This document shows, piece after piece, positions 39,774 to 47,730 of a DNA stretch of 64,000 nucleotides. Both the position numbers and the translations under genes were made by a program. The notes beneath the pieces are model-generated. The model worked only from the letters and a program-made list of their open reading frames with translations. It ran no database searches and had not been told where the DNA came from. Where the stretch lies: the NCBI GenBank assembly GCA_013426755.1, contig AP019861.1:1765256-1829255 (forward strand). The letters run 5' to 3'. The stretch's first letter is position 1; each line of letters begins with the position of its first letter. This DNA is from Spirochaetota bacterium. Lineage in GTDB: Bacteria; Spirochaetota; UBA12135; COTS27.

Positions 39774-39894
39774 CCGTAAAAATCTTTGCTATCCGCAGAT
39801 CCTTGCTATACCCTCGTCCTTGTTAAAACACACCAGCAAAACACATTCCTATTTATATTAAGCGAGGTGCTATTGTAACCTTTAATTAACCTTT

Positions 39895-41082
39895 ATGGCA
39901 TTAGAAATCAATGATGAATACATTGATGACGATCTCATTGCTGAGGAATTTCATCACATTAAAGAACTCTATAAAAAACGGCAGCTAGAACAACCTAACA
40001 CGGCACCGCCGCTTCCCGATGATGAAACACTTGTTAAACTAGTTAAAGAGAACATCATTCGTAGGACCTTACTTCGTCAGGAAGTGCTTAAACATGATAT
40101 CGTCATTGATCCCAAAGAGATTGACGCTATGATGGAAGCCTTGTTCATTAAGAATGCAAAGCAGCCCGTAGGACAATCAGACCCGCAAAATCCAGCTGCA
40201 CAACCTACAGCATTAGAACCTCCACCTTTTCATAAAACACGATCTCCTCATAACGAATTCCTTTCAATACCATCTGGTGTAAATAATACAACAAAAGAAG
40301 CCATTCGTTCCCATATCGAGACCAATCTCAAAATAGAAAAATTGCTCGCTAAAGCCAGTGCCGATATCAATCCCATTACAGAGCGGCATATCAAAATATT
40401 TTATGAAACCAATCGTGACCATTATTTAAAAGGACCGCGCTTTCATCTTTATTATATGGCATGGCGTAGCGCTCAGCAAGAGCATCTTAACTCAGTAACA
40501 ACTAACGCAAACTCTACCTCCACACAGCACCCTAAAACGAAATTTCAAGACACCGCTAAGAAACACAAAGACACGACTCATTACTTGGCACTCCCTAAGG
40601 ATGCTACTTTTTTAACAACTGCAGGTAACCTTAAAAAAATAATAGAGCGACTTCCCAATGATGAAGGCAAAGAACTTGTCTTCACCTCCTTACATCACAA
40701 CTCCCCCTTCCCGTCGCTAAAAGACCCTAGCTCCAGTACGCACATCAAAGAGATAAAACAAATCCTTCATCAATTCCACCATCAAAATATCACTACCCAT
40801 ACAGGCGACCTAGGGATTCGCGAGGATAAAGAACTCGCACCACAAATCTTAACAGCAGTAAAGCACCTCACAGCCCATGAACTTACCGATCCTGTTATTT
40901 TAGAGGACTGCGTTTATCTATTTTATGTAAAAGCGTACTATAAAGCAGGCATCCCAGCCCTAGCAGAAATAACCGATAAGATTAAAATAGACCTCCTCCG
41001 CGAAATACGAGAACGCAAACAAGATATCTACGTCACTAAACTTATAGAACAAAGCCATATCACTGACTACGAATATATGTGA
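39895..41082 (+). CDS. PpiC/SurA-like peptidyl-prolyl isomerase, apparently cytoplasmic
   Basis: The 395-aa protein has an N-terminal SurA/NifM-type helical part (EINDEYIDDDLIAEEFHHI, then TLLRQEVLKHDIVIDPKEIDAMM) and ITERHIKIFYETNRDHYLKGPRFHLYYMAW, which matches the chaperone-to-parvulin transition. The parvulin-like part has GDLGIREDKELAPQILTAVKHLTAHELTDPVI and ends with PALAEITDKIKIDLLREI. There is no signal peptide, so it should act in the cytoplasm, as NifM-type isomerases do. Low-complexity Gln/Pro and Thr/Asn inserts break the helical and parvulin parts. It follows dnaJ by about 120 nt. Isomerase activity is inferred from motifs. Confidence 0.6.
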   Translation: MALEINDEYIDDDLIAEEFHHIKELYKKRQLEQPNTAPPLPDDETLVKLVKENIIRRTLLRQEVLKHDIVIDPKEIDAMMEALFIKNAKQPVGQSDPQNPAAQPTALEPPPFHKTRSPHNEFLSIPSGVNNTTKEAIRSHIETNLKIEKLLAKASADINPITERHIKIFYETNRDHYLKGPRFHLYYMAWRSAQQEHLNSVTTNANSTSTQHPKTKFQDTAKKHKDTTHYLALPKDATFLTTAGNLKKIIERLPNDEGKELVFTSLHHNSPFPSLKDPSSSTHIKEIKQILHQFHHQNITTHTGDLGIREDKELAPQILTAVKHLTAHELTDPVILEDCVYLFYVKAYYKAGIPALAEITDKIKIDLLREIRERKQDIYVTKLIEQSHITDYEYM

Positions 41083-41183
41083 AGCAACACACTTGAAGAA
41101 TTACATTTGAAGCACCACTCCTACCCCAGTTAAAAAACAAAGATAGCACTTAAAAATCATGACCCCGTATCAAATAACTTCTA

Positions 41184-41942
41184 ATGAAGCAAACTCACCC
41201 AATTACAATTCCATCTCTTCGCAGTGGTGAAACTGCACGTTTTTTATTAGAAACCGAAGCAGCAACCAGAGCTTTTGCTACCATTTACACCCAAAAGCTT
41301 AACGGCAATGAAATTATCATTGTCAGTGGTGCTATGGGCAGTGGAAAATCATTTCTGATTCGCAGTATTTTAGAAACACTAGCCGTCGATGCCACACACC
41401 TTCCCTCACCCACCTTCACAATCATTCATCCCTATCAGTACTACGTCCAAAGAGAACCCACCACAGAAAAAGAACCCGCTCGTAGAAAATCGCTTACAAA
41501 AACGCTTACCAGACACGTTTTTCATATCGATCTATATCGCATTAAGCACGTAGTAGAATTAACCGAACTGGGAATACTTGAAATACTCGATGGAAATAAT
41601 TTAGTTTTTATAGAATGGGGAGAAAAATTCCCATTACTTATCGATCGTGCCAGCTACCACCTTTCATTAAACCTATTGACTGCGCCACATAAAAAACAAT
41701 CCACAATATCCCCTAAAAAAGAACCCTCTTCACTCCACCATCAAAGCAATATCCCCCACACTAAGACAACCGCCCACAAGCCCCAATCCTTACAACACAT
41801 AACAGAGACTAACCCTATTTCGCTTAAAGAAAATCTAGCTGTGCATTTTCTAAATCATTCCCATAAGATCAATCATCAAAAAAATAGCCATAGTAGTAGC
41901 CTACCCACTCTTCGTGAGATCACCTTACGGCGTCTTCACTAA
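41184..41942 (+). CDS. tsaE: tRNA threonylcarbamoyladenosine biosynthesis ATPase TsaE
   Basis: TsaE is the ATPase partner of TsaB/TsaD in making t6A37 of ANN-decoding tRNAs. It shows Walker A GAMGSGKS (49-56), the SPTFTIIHPY segment, HIDLYRI, and GILEILDGNNLVFIEWGEKFP with the catalytic/Walker B-like acidic and Trp residues. Length is 252 aa against about 150 usual. The first ~175 residues cover the domain. The rest is a His/Lys/Ser/Thr/Asn-rich tail ending in REITLRRLH. No Shine-Dalgarno sequence. It is convergent with the glycogen-binding protein gene. Confidence 0.92.
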   Translation: MKQTHPITIPSLRSGETARFLLETEAATRAFATIYTQKLNGNEIIIVSGAMGSGKSFLIRSILETLAVDATHLPSPTFTIIHPYQYYVQREPTTEKEPARRKSLTKTLTRHVFHIDLYRIKHVVELTELGILEILDGNNLVFIEWGEKFPLLIDRASYHLSLNLLTAPHKKQSTISPKKEPSSLHHQSNIPHTKTTAHKPQSLQHITETNPISLKENLAVHFLNHSHKINHQKNSHSSSLPTLREITLRRLH

Positions 41943-41974
41943 GTGAACAGCGACATATGATAAGACAACCTGAG

Positions 41975-42844
41975 TTATGGAAGATTCGTAAAGTAATCTT
42001 TATCAGGAACAACGCTTACCTCTTCATAAAAAGAGCTATAAGCAACATTGATATTAAGCGGGTCTAGTAAAAACTTTCCATCTACTAGGAAGAGATAATA
42101 CGGTTCATCCTGGCGTAAGTACTTTTTAATCCGCCAGTAGCCATCTTTAAGGACCATCGGGTCTTTTTCGATATTCCAAACATTAGCCGTTCCAAGCCAA
42201 GCAACATTCGTATATCCATTGTCCGCCAAATAAAACGTGTATAAGCCCCGATCATTTCGGGTAGGGCTCACTTTAAAGTCCGCTAGTGGCTCGGTAAGAA
42301 TAAAGGCTGATATAGGTCTGCCATAACGATCACGTTCGGTATAAAATTGATTGGGATCATTGCGCCAGACATTATCCTTTAAGAACCGGTACGTATAAGT
42401 CGCAGCAGGCAGATTGATTTTGACAAATGCCGTATAAATACCCGCTGCATTTTGAATAAAACGCGTCTTCACACGCCAATCAACAAAACTTCCTGAAACA
42501 TATAAATGATCGTGATCATTGCGCTTAGCTAGAACAGACTTATCACTATCAAGATACGTGAACAAAATACCGTCCTTAAAAACAATAGGTACGTCCGCCG
42601 AACGAACAATGCGTTCTTTATCGTAACGACTGCGAACTCTTTTCAATGAAAACACTTCCGCTGCTCGGGAATTTCTGTTGTTAAGAATATCTGTGGCTAA
42701 TTCTCCTTGCGGCTGCCCGTAACCGATGCCGCCACCAAACAATGTCAGTACCGTCATCATAAAGAGCATTTTTAGAACAAAGGGGAAAGAAAAACTTAGC
42801 CTATAAGCTAAAAAACCAGTACGAGAATATTTCATAAATAACAC
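41975..42844 (-). CDS. Exported protein with two CBM48-like (glycogen-binding/isoamylase early-set) domains
   Basis: A 289-aa protein with an N-terminal hydrophobic signal (LKMLFMMTVLTLFGGGIGYGQ). It carries two related beta-sandwich modules of the AMPK glycogen-binding / isoamylase early-set type. The first has YVSGSFVDWRVKTRF and ATYTYRFLKDNVWRNDPNQF, and the second has VAWLGTANVWNIEKDPMVLKDGYW and YYLFLVDGKFLLDPLN. Such proteins occur in spirochaetes without a known substrate. GTG at 42844 has AAGAAGG 4 nt before it. An ATG three codons on is the alternative start. It is probably cotranscribed with the GerM gene upstream, after a ~200-nt gap of GATATGAGGTTAAATT-type repeats. Confidence 0.7.
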   Translation of the reverse strand: MLFMKYSRTGFLAYRLSFSFPFVLKMLFMMTVLTLFGGGIGYGQPQGELATDILNNRNSRAAEVFSLKRVRSRYDKERIVRSADVPIVFKDGILFTYLDSDKSVLAKRNDHDHLYVSGSFVDWRVKTRFIQNAAGIYTAFVKINLPAATYTYRFLKDNVWRNDPNQFYTERDRYGRPISAFILTEPLADFKVSPTRNDRGLYTFYLADNGYTNVAWLGTANVWNIEKDPMVLKDGYWRIKKYLRQDEPYYLFLVDGKFLLDPLNINVAYSSFYEEVSVVPDKDYFTNLP

Positions 42845-42875
42845 ATTACCTTCTTAGATTAAGGGTCGCTTAGAG

Positions 42876-43000
42876 ATTAAATTGATATGAGGTTAAATCG
42901 ATATTGACTCAAATTGATATTAGCTCAGATTGATATGAGGTTAAATTGATATTGGCTCAAATTAATATTAAGTCAAGTCGGGATGAGGTCAAATCGATAT
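42876..43000. repeat. Degenerate repeat upstream of the glycogen-binding protein gene
   Basis: Units such as GATATGAGGTTAAATCGATA and GATATTGGCTCAAATT alternate over about 125 nt. No gene is seen. Confidence 0.7.
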
Positions 43001-43039
43001 AAAAAATCTAAACGTTAACTCTCATCATAGTGAAGTGGG

Positions 43040-44728
43040 TTACTTTTGTAAGAAACTGACCGTTGTTTTAAGGTCACTGATAGAATAAAACGGATTTAAT
43101 ACCCAGCCATCGCCGCCTAACTTTGACTTTCGTCTGCCATCAATAAGTAACGATACATATGAAATAGTATCTCCTGTACGGGTGAGCTGGTCATTTATGG
43201 CTAAAATACCCCATAATAAAAGCTGCAGTCGCACTTCCAATGCTTTTCTTCCGTAACGGCTGTATTCAAAATTGCGATTGACGTCAATGATAAGCGTTTG
43301 ATTTTCAATCCAGATGCGATTGACTTTAATGCGCTCAGAAAAAAAATCCAATCCCCCCAAGCTAGCGTAATCTGTACGCACGACCTTATCGATAACTTTT
43401 TCAAACAATTTCACCCTAGGATTTATGGGGGCACCTAAGCTAATTGTTTTCTTAGTGAGTAGGACTGTACCTTTATCTGCCTTTAAAATAGGAATAAAGA
43501 GCTGCATCGTTTTAAGTACCGGGTTACCGCCTGCCAGACTGCGCTTAGGTGTTGCTAGTAATCCTGGAATAGATTGTGTTCGATCGATAATGGGTGCTGT
43601 TTTTGTTTGTGCTGCTTGCTTAGATGAAGACTGCACTGCGGGTGGGTTTAAGGATGGTTGCTGCGGCTGTAGGTCGGAATGGGTGGTATTTTGTGTATGC
43701 GGACGATTGGAGTTTGTTAATTGATTAGATGGAGAAGGTGCCTGTTTGTCCGTGTTTGCTAGTGAAACGCTCGAATCGACTGAATTGGGGGGTGAAAGTT
43801 GTGAGGGTATGCTTTGGGAAGTGGGGGCAGAAGGTATTTCTTGCTTGATAATGGCTTCAGGACGGTGCGGCGATGATTTAACGATGATTTTGCCATTTTC
43901 TTCTGTGACTGTTGTTTGTTTGCGGACTGCTGACGGGTTTCCTTGCGTAGTAGCTAGGTTATTTGCTTTTTTAGATGGCGTGTCTAGGGTAGCGAGGGAC
44001 GATGATTGGCGAGCTCCTAATTGGGATGGGGCTCTTTCCTTAGAGGGCAGTTCTTTATGTGGAGGTTGGAGGAGTGCTGATTGAGAAGGTGATTGAGGGG
44101 TTAATTGAGAGGTTGCTTGGGTTGTTTGAGAGGTTAGCTGGGAAGTTGCCTGGGAAGTTGTCTGGGGGACTGCACTTTGAGAAGAGGGCTGGCTGGTAGC
44201 TGCTGCTGGATCGATTGGGATTGTATTTTGCGGTGCTTGGAGAGATTGGGCGGATTGGAGAGACTGGGCGGATTGCGGAGATTGAGCGGATTGCGGAGAC
44301 TGTGGAATGGGTACTGCCGAATTTTGGATGGATAGCTCTACTTCATGGGCACGTGGCTTCGGAAAAGAAAAAAATGAGAACGATAACGTTCCAAAATGAC
44401 TTTCAAATATATTGTAAAAGTCATGATAGACTGAATTTTGATTGTAGAGGGCTTGATTGCGAATGTAAATAAATGACCCTAAGGCAATAATTGTTAAAAT
44501 TGTATAAAAAATATTGCGTGATCCTTTGTATTGTGCCGTTTCGGTGTTATTGGAATACGGGCTCTTCACATAGGATTCACCTTGTGCTAGGGGTGAATAA
44601 ACCGTATTTTTCACGAATGGGGCTGAAGACGGCGGAGGCGGACTCCTATGTCCGTTTTGCAGTGGCATGGCTGCGGCACTTGTATTAGAAAAATGGTAAT
44701 ATTTCTTTAAATCGCTATACTTCTGCAT
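43040..44728 (-). CDS. Membrane-anchored GerM-domain protein
   Basis: A 562-aa protein with a short cytoplasmic N-terminus, one membrane span at about 70-85 (IFYTILTIIALGSFIYI), a ~300-residue linker rich in Gln, Ser, Pro and Thr with short repeats (QSPQSAQSLQSAQSLQ), and a C-terminal GerM domain (about 420-560: NRIWIENQTLIIDVNRNFEYSRYG, VSLLIDGRRKSKLGG). GerM domains act in spore germination proteins and in periplasmic envelope proteins of non-spore-formers. The role here is unknown. ATG at 44728 is preferred because purine-rich GGGGAAGAGAG precedes it. The longer frame begins with TTG at 44767. Confidence 0.75.
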   Translation of the reverse strand: MQKYSDLKKYYHFSNTSAAAMPLQNGHRSPPPPSSAPFVKNTVYSPLAQGESYVKSPYSNNTETAQYKGSRNIFYTILTIIALGSFIYIRNQALYNQNSVYHDFYNIFESHFGTLSFSFFSFPKPRAHEVELSIQNSAVPIPQSPQSAQSPQSAQSLQSAQSLQAPQNTIPIDPAAATSQPSSQSAVPQTTSQATSQLTSQTTQATSQLTPQSPSQSALLQPPHKELPSKERAPSQLGARQSSSLATLDTPSKKANNLATTQGNPSAVRKQTTVTEENGKIIVKSSPHRPEAIIKQEIPSAPTSQSIPSQLSPPNSVDSSVSLANTDKQAPSPSNQLTNSNRPHTQNTTHSDLQPQQPSLNPPAVQSSSKQAAQTKTAPIIDRTQSIPGLLATPKRSLAGGNPVLKTMQLFIPILKADKGTVLLTKKTISLGAPINPRVKLFEKVIDKVVRTDYASLGGLDFFSERIKVNRIWIENQTLIIDVNRNFEYSRYGRKALEVRLQLLLWGILAINDQLTRTGDTISYVSLLIDGRRKSKLGGDGWVLNPFYSISDLKTTVSFLQK

Positions 44729-45779
44729 CTCTCTTCCCCATTCATCGCTACTTAGACATGAAATCAAGTCTTACCAGTCGTACTCCTTGTAAATCCTACA
44801 ATCGTACTCCTCATTATCGTTTAACGTGAATTTTCTTAAAGGATTAAAATTCATTGAGAAAATCGCTTAAGAAGCTTAATAAATGACTCAAGAATCGACA
44901 AAGCCCCTATAATTTAGCTTCTGAATGAAATGAATTGAGATAGTCAGAACACTAGAGAATGAAATGGATTGATGCAGTCAGAATACTAGAACACTCTTTT
45001 TATGACAACTATTGAAACATGGCATCGTCAGATCATTCTTTTCATGACAATCATTGAAACTAGAGATGTTATTCTAAACTTACTCTAAAATAGCAAATTG
45101 TCTTAAAACTCTCTTAAAACTACTTTAAAGTTATTCCAAAATAGCAAATTATCTCAAGAATATTCTAAAAAGCAAATTGTTCTAATTGTTCTAAAATTGT
45201 CTTAAAAAAGTAAAATGCTATCAAATTTATAAAAAATTTACAATCTCACCTAAAAATCTCTCTTCACCGATAAAAAACAACAGACCATAACAGATCAATA
45301 GTCCCCTTCTAGCCTTCAATATCCATCAATTCATCCACAAGCCTTAGAAAAAACTTAAAAACCTACCTAAATAACTCAATAAATACCTGTCATTTAAAAA
45401 ATCAACTCCATTAAAACTAATTCTAGTTTATAATATTCTAGTTTGTAATAATAGGCGATATATAGCCGATATACAAGCCAATATGTAGCCGTATTTCTAT
45501 AGCGATCGTAAATATCATTTAACCCTCATTGCTATGTAGTTAAAAATAGGATGAGATCACTGCGAAAATTTCCCTTCTGCCGCAAACTTGCCCGTAAGTC
45601 TTCATCTGTCTAATGATTATTTATCTGCTAACACTAACTTGCCTTAATAACTGCTATCTATATGACGGCTCTGCTTGATTGTTCTACTATAGCGACGATT
45701 TTCATGAAAAATTTAATACTGCCTCAAATGTATTGATTTCCGCATCCGTAGTGCAGTATTCGTAACTTTCTATTTAACT
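44729..45779. other. 1-kb gene-free region between divergent GerM gene and carA
   Basis: No supported gene. 44930-45060 has two related units with GAATGAAATG and CAGAA-ACTAGA. 45070-45210 has TTCTAAAATAGCAAATT-type units, and 45420-45490 has GCCGATATACAAGCC-type units. Promoters for both flanking genes must lie here but were not placed. Confidence 0.55.
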
Positions 45780-45887
45780 AACTCGTTTATTCTACTCAAC
45801 TCATTTATTTTACCCAACCCGTTTATTTTACCCAACCCGTTTATTTTACTCAACTCGTTTATTTTACTCAATTCATTTATTCTACTC
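45780..45887. repeat. 18-nt tandem array forming the carA leader
   Basis: Six head-to-tail copies of an 18-nt unit (AACTCGTTTATTTTACTC with C/T and CCC/CTC variants) end 2 nt before the carA ATG. There is no Shine-Dalgarno sequence, because the repeat occupies its place. Confidence 0.95.
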
Positions 45888-45889
45888 TT

Positions 45890-47167
45890 ATGCCCGAAAA
45901 ATCTCTAACAGATCATCGCGCCGTTTTAATGTTAGAGAACGGAGAAATTTTCATAGGCAATCACCTAGGAGTCACTGGGACAACGTGCGGAGAAGTCGTC
46001 TTTAATACAAGCCTCTCTGGTTATCAAGAAATTTTAACAGACCCTTCTTATAAAACACAACTTATCACATTGACGACGCCTGAGATTGGCAATTATGGAA
46101 TTCGGGCAGCCGACTCAGAATCACAGCATATTCACGCACATGGGCTTATTATTAAACATTACAACCCGTATCGCGGACGCATCCATGCTACCGCAGAAAA
46201 AAACAGTGATCTGCAGTCATTTCTAGCCCACCATAACACAATTGCTATTACGGACATTGACACAAGGAAACTCACTCGTATTATCAGGCAAGCAGGTGTT
46301 TGTCGTGGCGTCATCACAACTGAGCCGCACAGCTACAATGAATTACTTGATTTTGTCAGAAAATCACCCCATTACAACAATCAAGACCTCGCTAGCCAAG
46401 TCACCACAAATACCGCTTACGAATACAACGCCCCACCACAAAATCTCGCCCAGCCTCAAACAAATTCACACCACCCAATCAATCAAATTTCTAACCCCTC
46501 TTCCACTAAACCCACTATTCTTGTCATTGATTACGGTGTCAAACAAAATATCTTACGACTGCTAGCTGGGTTCAATGTTCGTATCCTTGTCATTCCATGC
46601 ACAACGACTGCAGCAGAAATCAAAAAACTCAATCCAGCAGGAATTCTTTTGTCAAACGGACCTGGCAATCCAAGTCATCCCTCATATCAAAAATACATTG
46701 ATACCATAAAAACCCTTATCAATTGCTACCCAATGTTTGGTATTTGCCTCGGACATCAATTATTAGCGCTTGCTTATGGAGAAAATTCTTATAAACTCAC
46801 ATTTGGCCATCGCGGAAGCAATCATCCCATCCAGACAGACCATTCCAATAAAATTGAAATTACCTCTCAAAATCATGGTTTTGCTATCACTCCATCCACC
46901 GCACCCACGTCTCCTTCCTCACAATCCGCACCCAAAACCACCCCTTCAAATCACACACAAACTGTATTTTCACATATTAATCTAAACGACCAGACTATAG
47001 CAGGATTCGATGATCCTACTAAAATGTGCTTTTCAGTCCAATATCACCCCGAAGGCGCCCCCGGTCCCCATGACAGTTATAATCTTTTTGAAAAATTTAT
47101 CAAACGTGTCGCTAAATTTCAAAAACACAACAACATCTTCACTCCTAACCAAGCCTCACGTTCCTAA
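45890..47167 (+). CDS. carA: Carbamoyl-phosphate synthase small subunit
   Basis: The 425-aa glutaminase subunit supplies ammonia to CarB for pyrimidine and arginine synthesis. The N-terminal half has the family motifs GEVVFNTSLSGYQEILTDPSY and ITDIDTRKLTRIIRQ. The class I amidotransferase domain has DYGVKQNILRLL, LSNGPGNPS, the nucleophile in MFGICLGHQLLALA, and QYHPEGAPGPHD. Two Ser/Pro/Thr/Gln/Asn-rich inserts are present, one between the halves (about 185-210) and one just before the final His-Glu segment (about 340-365). It pairs with carB 560 nt downstream. The ATG follows the 18-nt array directly. Confidence 0.96.
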   Translation: MPEKSLTDHRAVLMLENGEIFIGNHLGVTGTTCGEVVFNTSLSGYQEILTDPSYKTQLITLTTPEIGNYGIRAADSESQHIHAHGLIIKHYNPYRGRIHATAEKNSDLQSFLAHHNTIAITDIDTRKLTRIIRQAGVCRGVITTEPHSYNELLDFVRKSPHYNNQDLASQVTTNTAYEYNAPPQNLAQPQTNSHHPINQISNPSSTKPTILVIDYGVKQNILRLLAGFNVRILVIPCTTTAAEIKKLNPAGILLSNGPGNPSHPSYQKYIDTIKTLINCYPMFGICLGHQLLALAYGENSYKLTFGHRGSNHPIQTDHSNKIEITSQNHGFAITPSTAPTSPSSQSAPKTTPSNHTQTVFSHINLNDQTIAGFDDPTKMCFSVQYHPEGAPGPHDSYNLFEKFIKRVAKFQKHNNIFTPNQASRS

Positions 47168-47179
47168 TATGCTTAATAT

Positions 47180-47515
47180 TCAGTATTTCTAATATTTCCA
47201 ATAGTTCTGGTATTTTCAATAGTTCTAGTATCTCCAATATTTCTGGTATTTTCAATAGTTCTAGTATCTCCAATATTTCTGATATTTTTCAATATTTCTA
47301 ATATTTCCAATATTTCTGGTATTTTCAATAGTTCTAGTATTTCTAATAGTTCTAACAGTTCCAATATTTCTGGTATTTTTCAATATTTCTAATATTTCTA
47401 ATATTTCCAATAGTTCTGGTACTTTCAATAGTTCTAGTAGTTCTAACAGTTCCAATATTTCTAGTATTTTCAATATTTCTAGTATTTCTAATAGTTCTAA
47501 TAGTTCTAGTATTGT
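47180..47515. repeat. Degenerate TTCTAGTATTTC-type array after carA
   Basis: About 330 nt made of interleaved units (TTCTAGTATTTCTAA, TCCAATATTTCTGG, TTTTCAATAGTTC) without a single fixed period. Minus-strand ORFs rich in Leu, Glu and Ile are artefacts. The array starts a few bases after the carA stop. Confidence 0.88.
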
Positions 47516-47553
47516 TCTAATTATTTGTTTTATCCCTCGTATTTTACCGTAAA

Positions 47554-47706
47554 TCACCGCATCCCCCACATACACAGACAACGTAAAAAACTCAAAAACC
47601 AACTACTTATTGAGTCTCTCCTATTAGTATCATCACCGCATCCCCCACACACAACACAAAAAACTCAAAAACCAGCTACTTATTGAGTCTCTTCTACTAG
47701 CATCTA
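47554..47706. repeat. 79-nt direct duplication upstream of carB
   Basis: Two copies (47554-47632 and from 47633) share ATCACCGCATCCCCCACA and AAAAACTCAAAAACC. Each contains the small inverted repeat ACTCAA/TTGAGT. The second copy ends about 25 nt before carB. Confidence 0.88.
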
Positions 47707-47730
47707 ATCATAAATAAGCCCTATCTCGTC

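Noticed and set aside
47173..47602. Leu/Glu/Ile-rich minus-strand ORFs as coiled-coil genes
   Set aside because: They are translations of the degenerate TTCTAGTATTTC-type array; no start signal, and they overlap each other in different frames.
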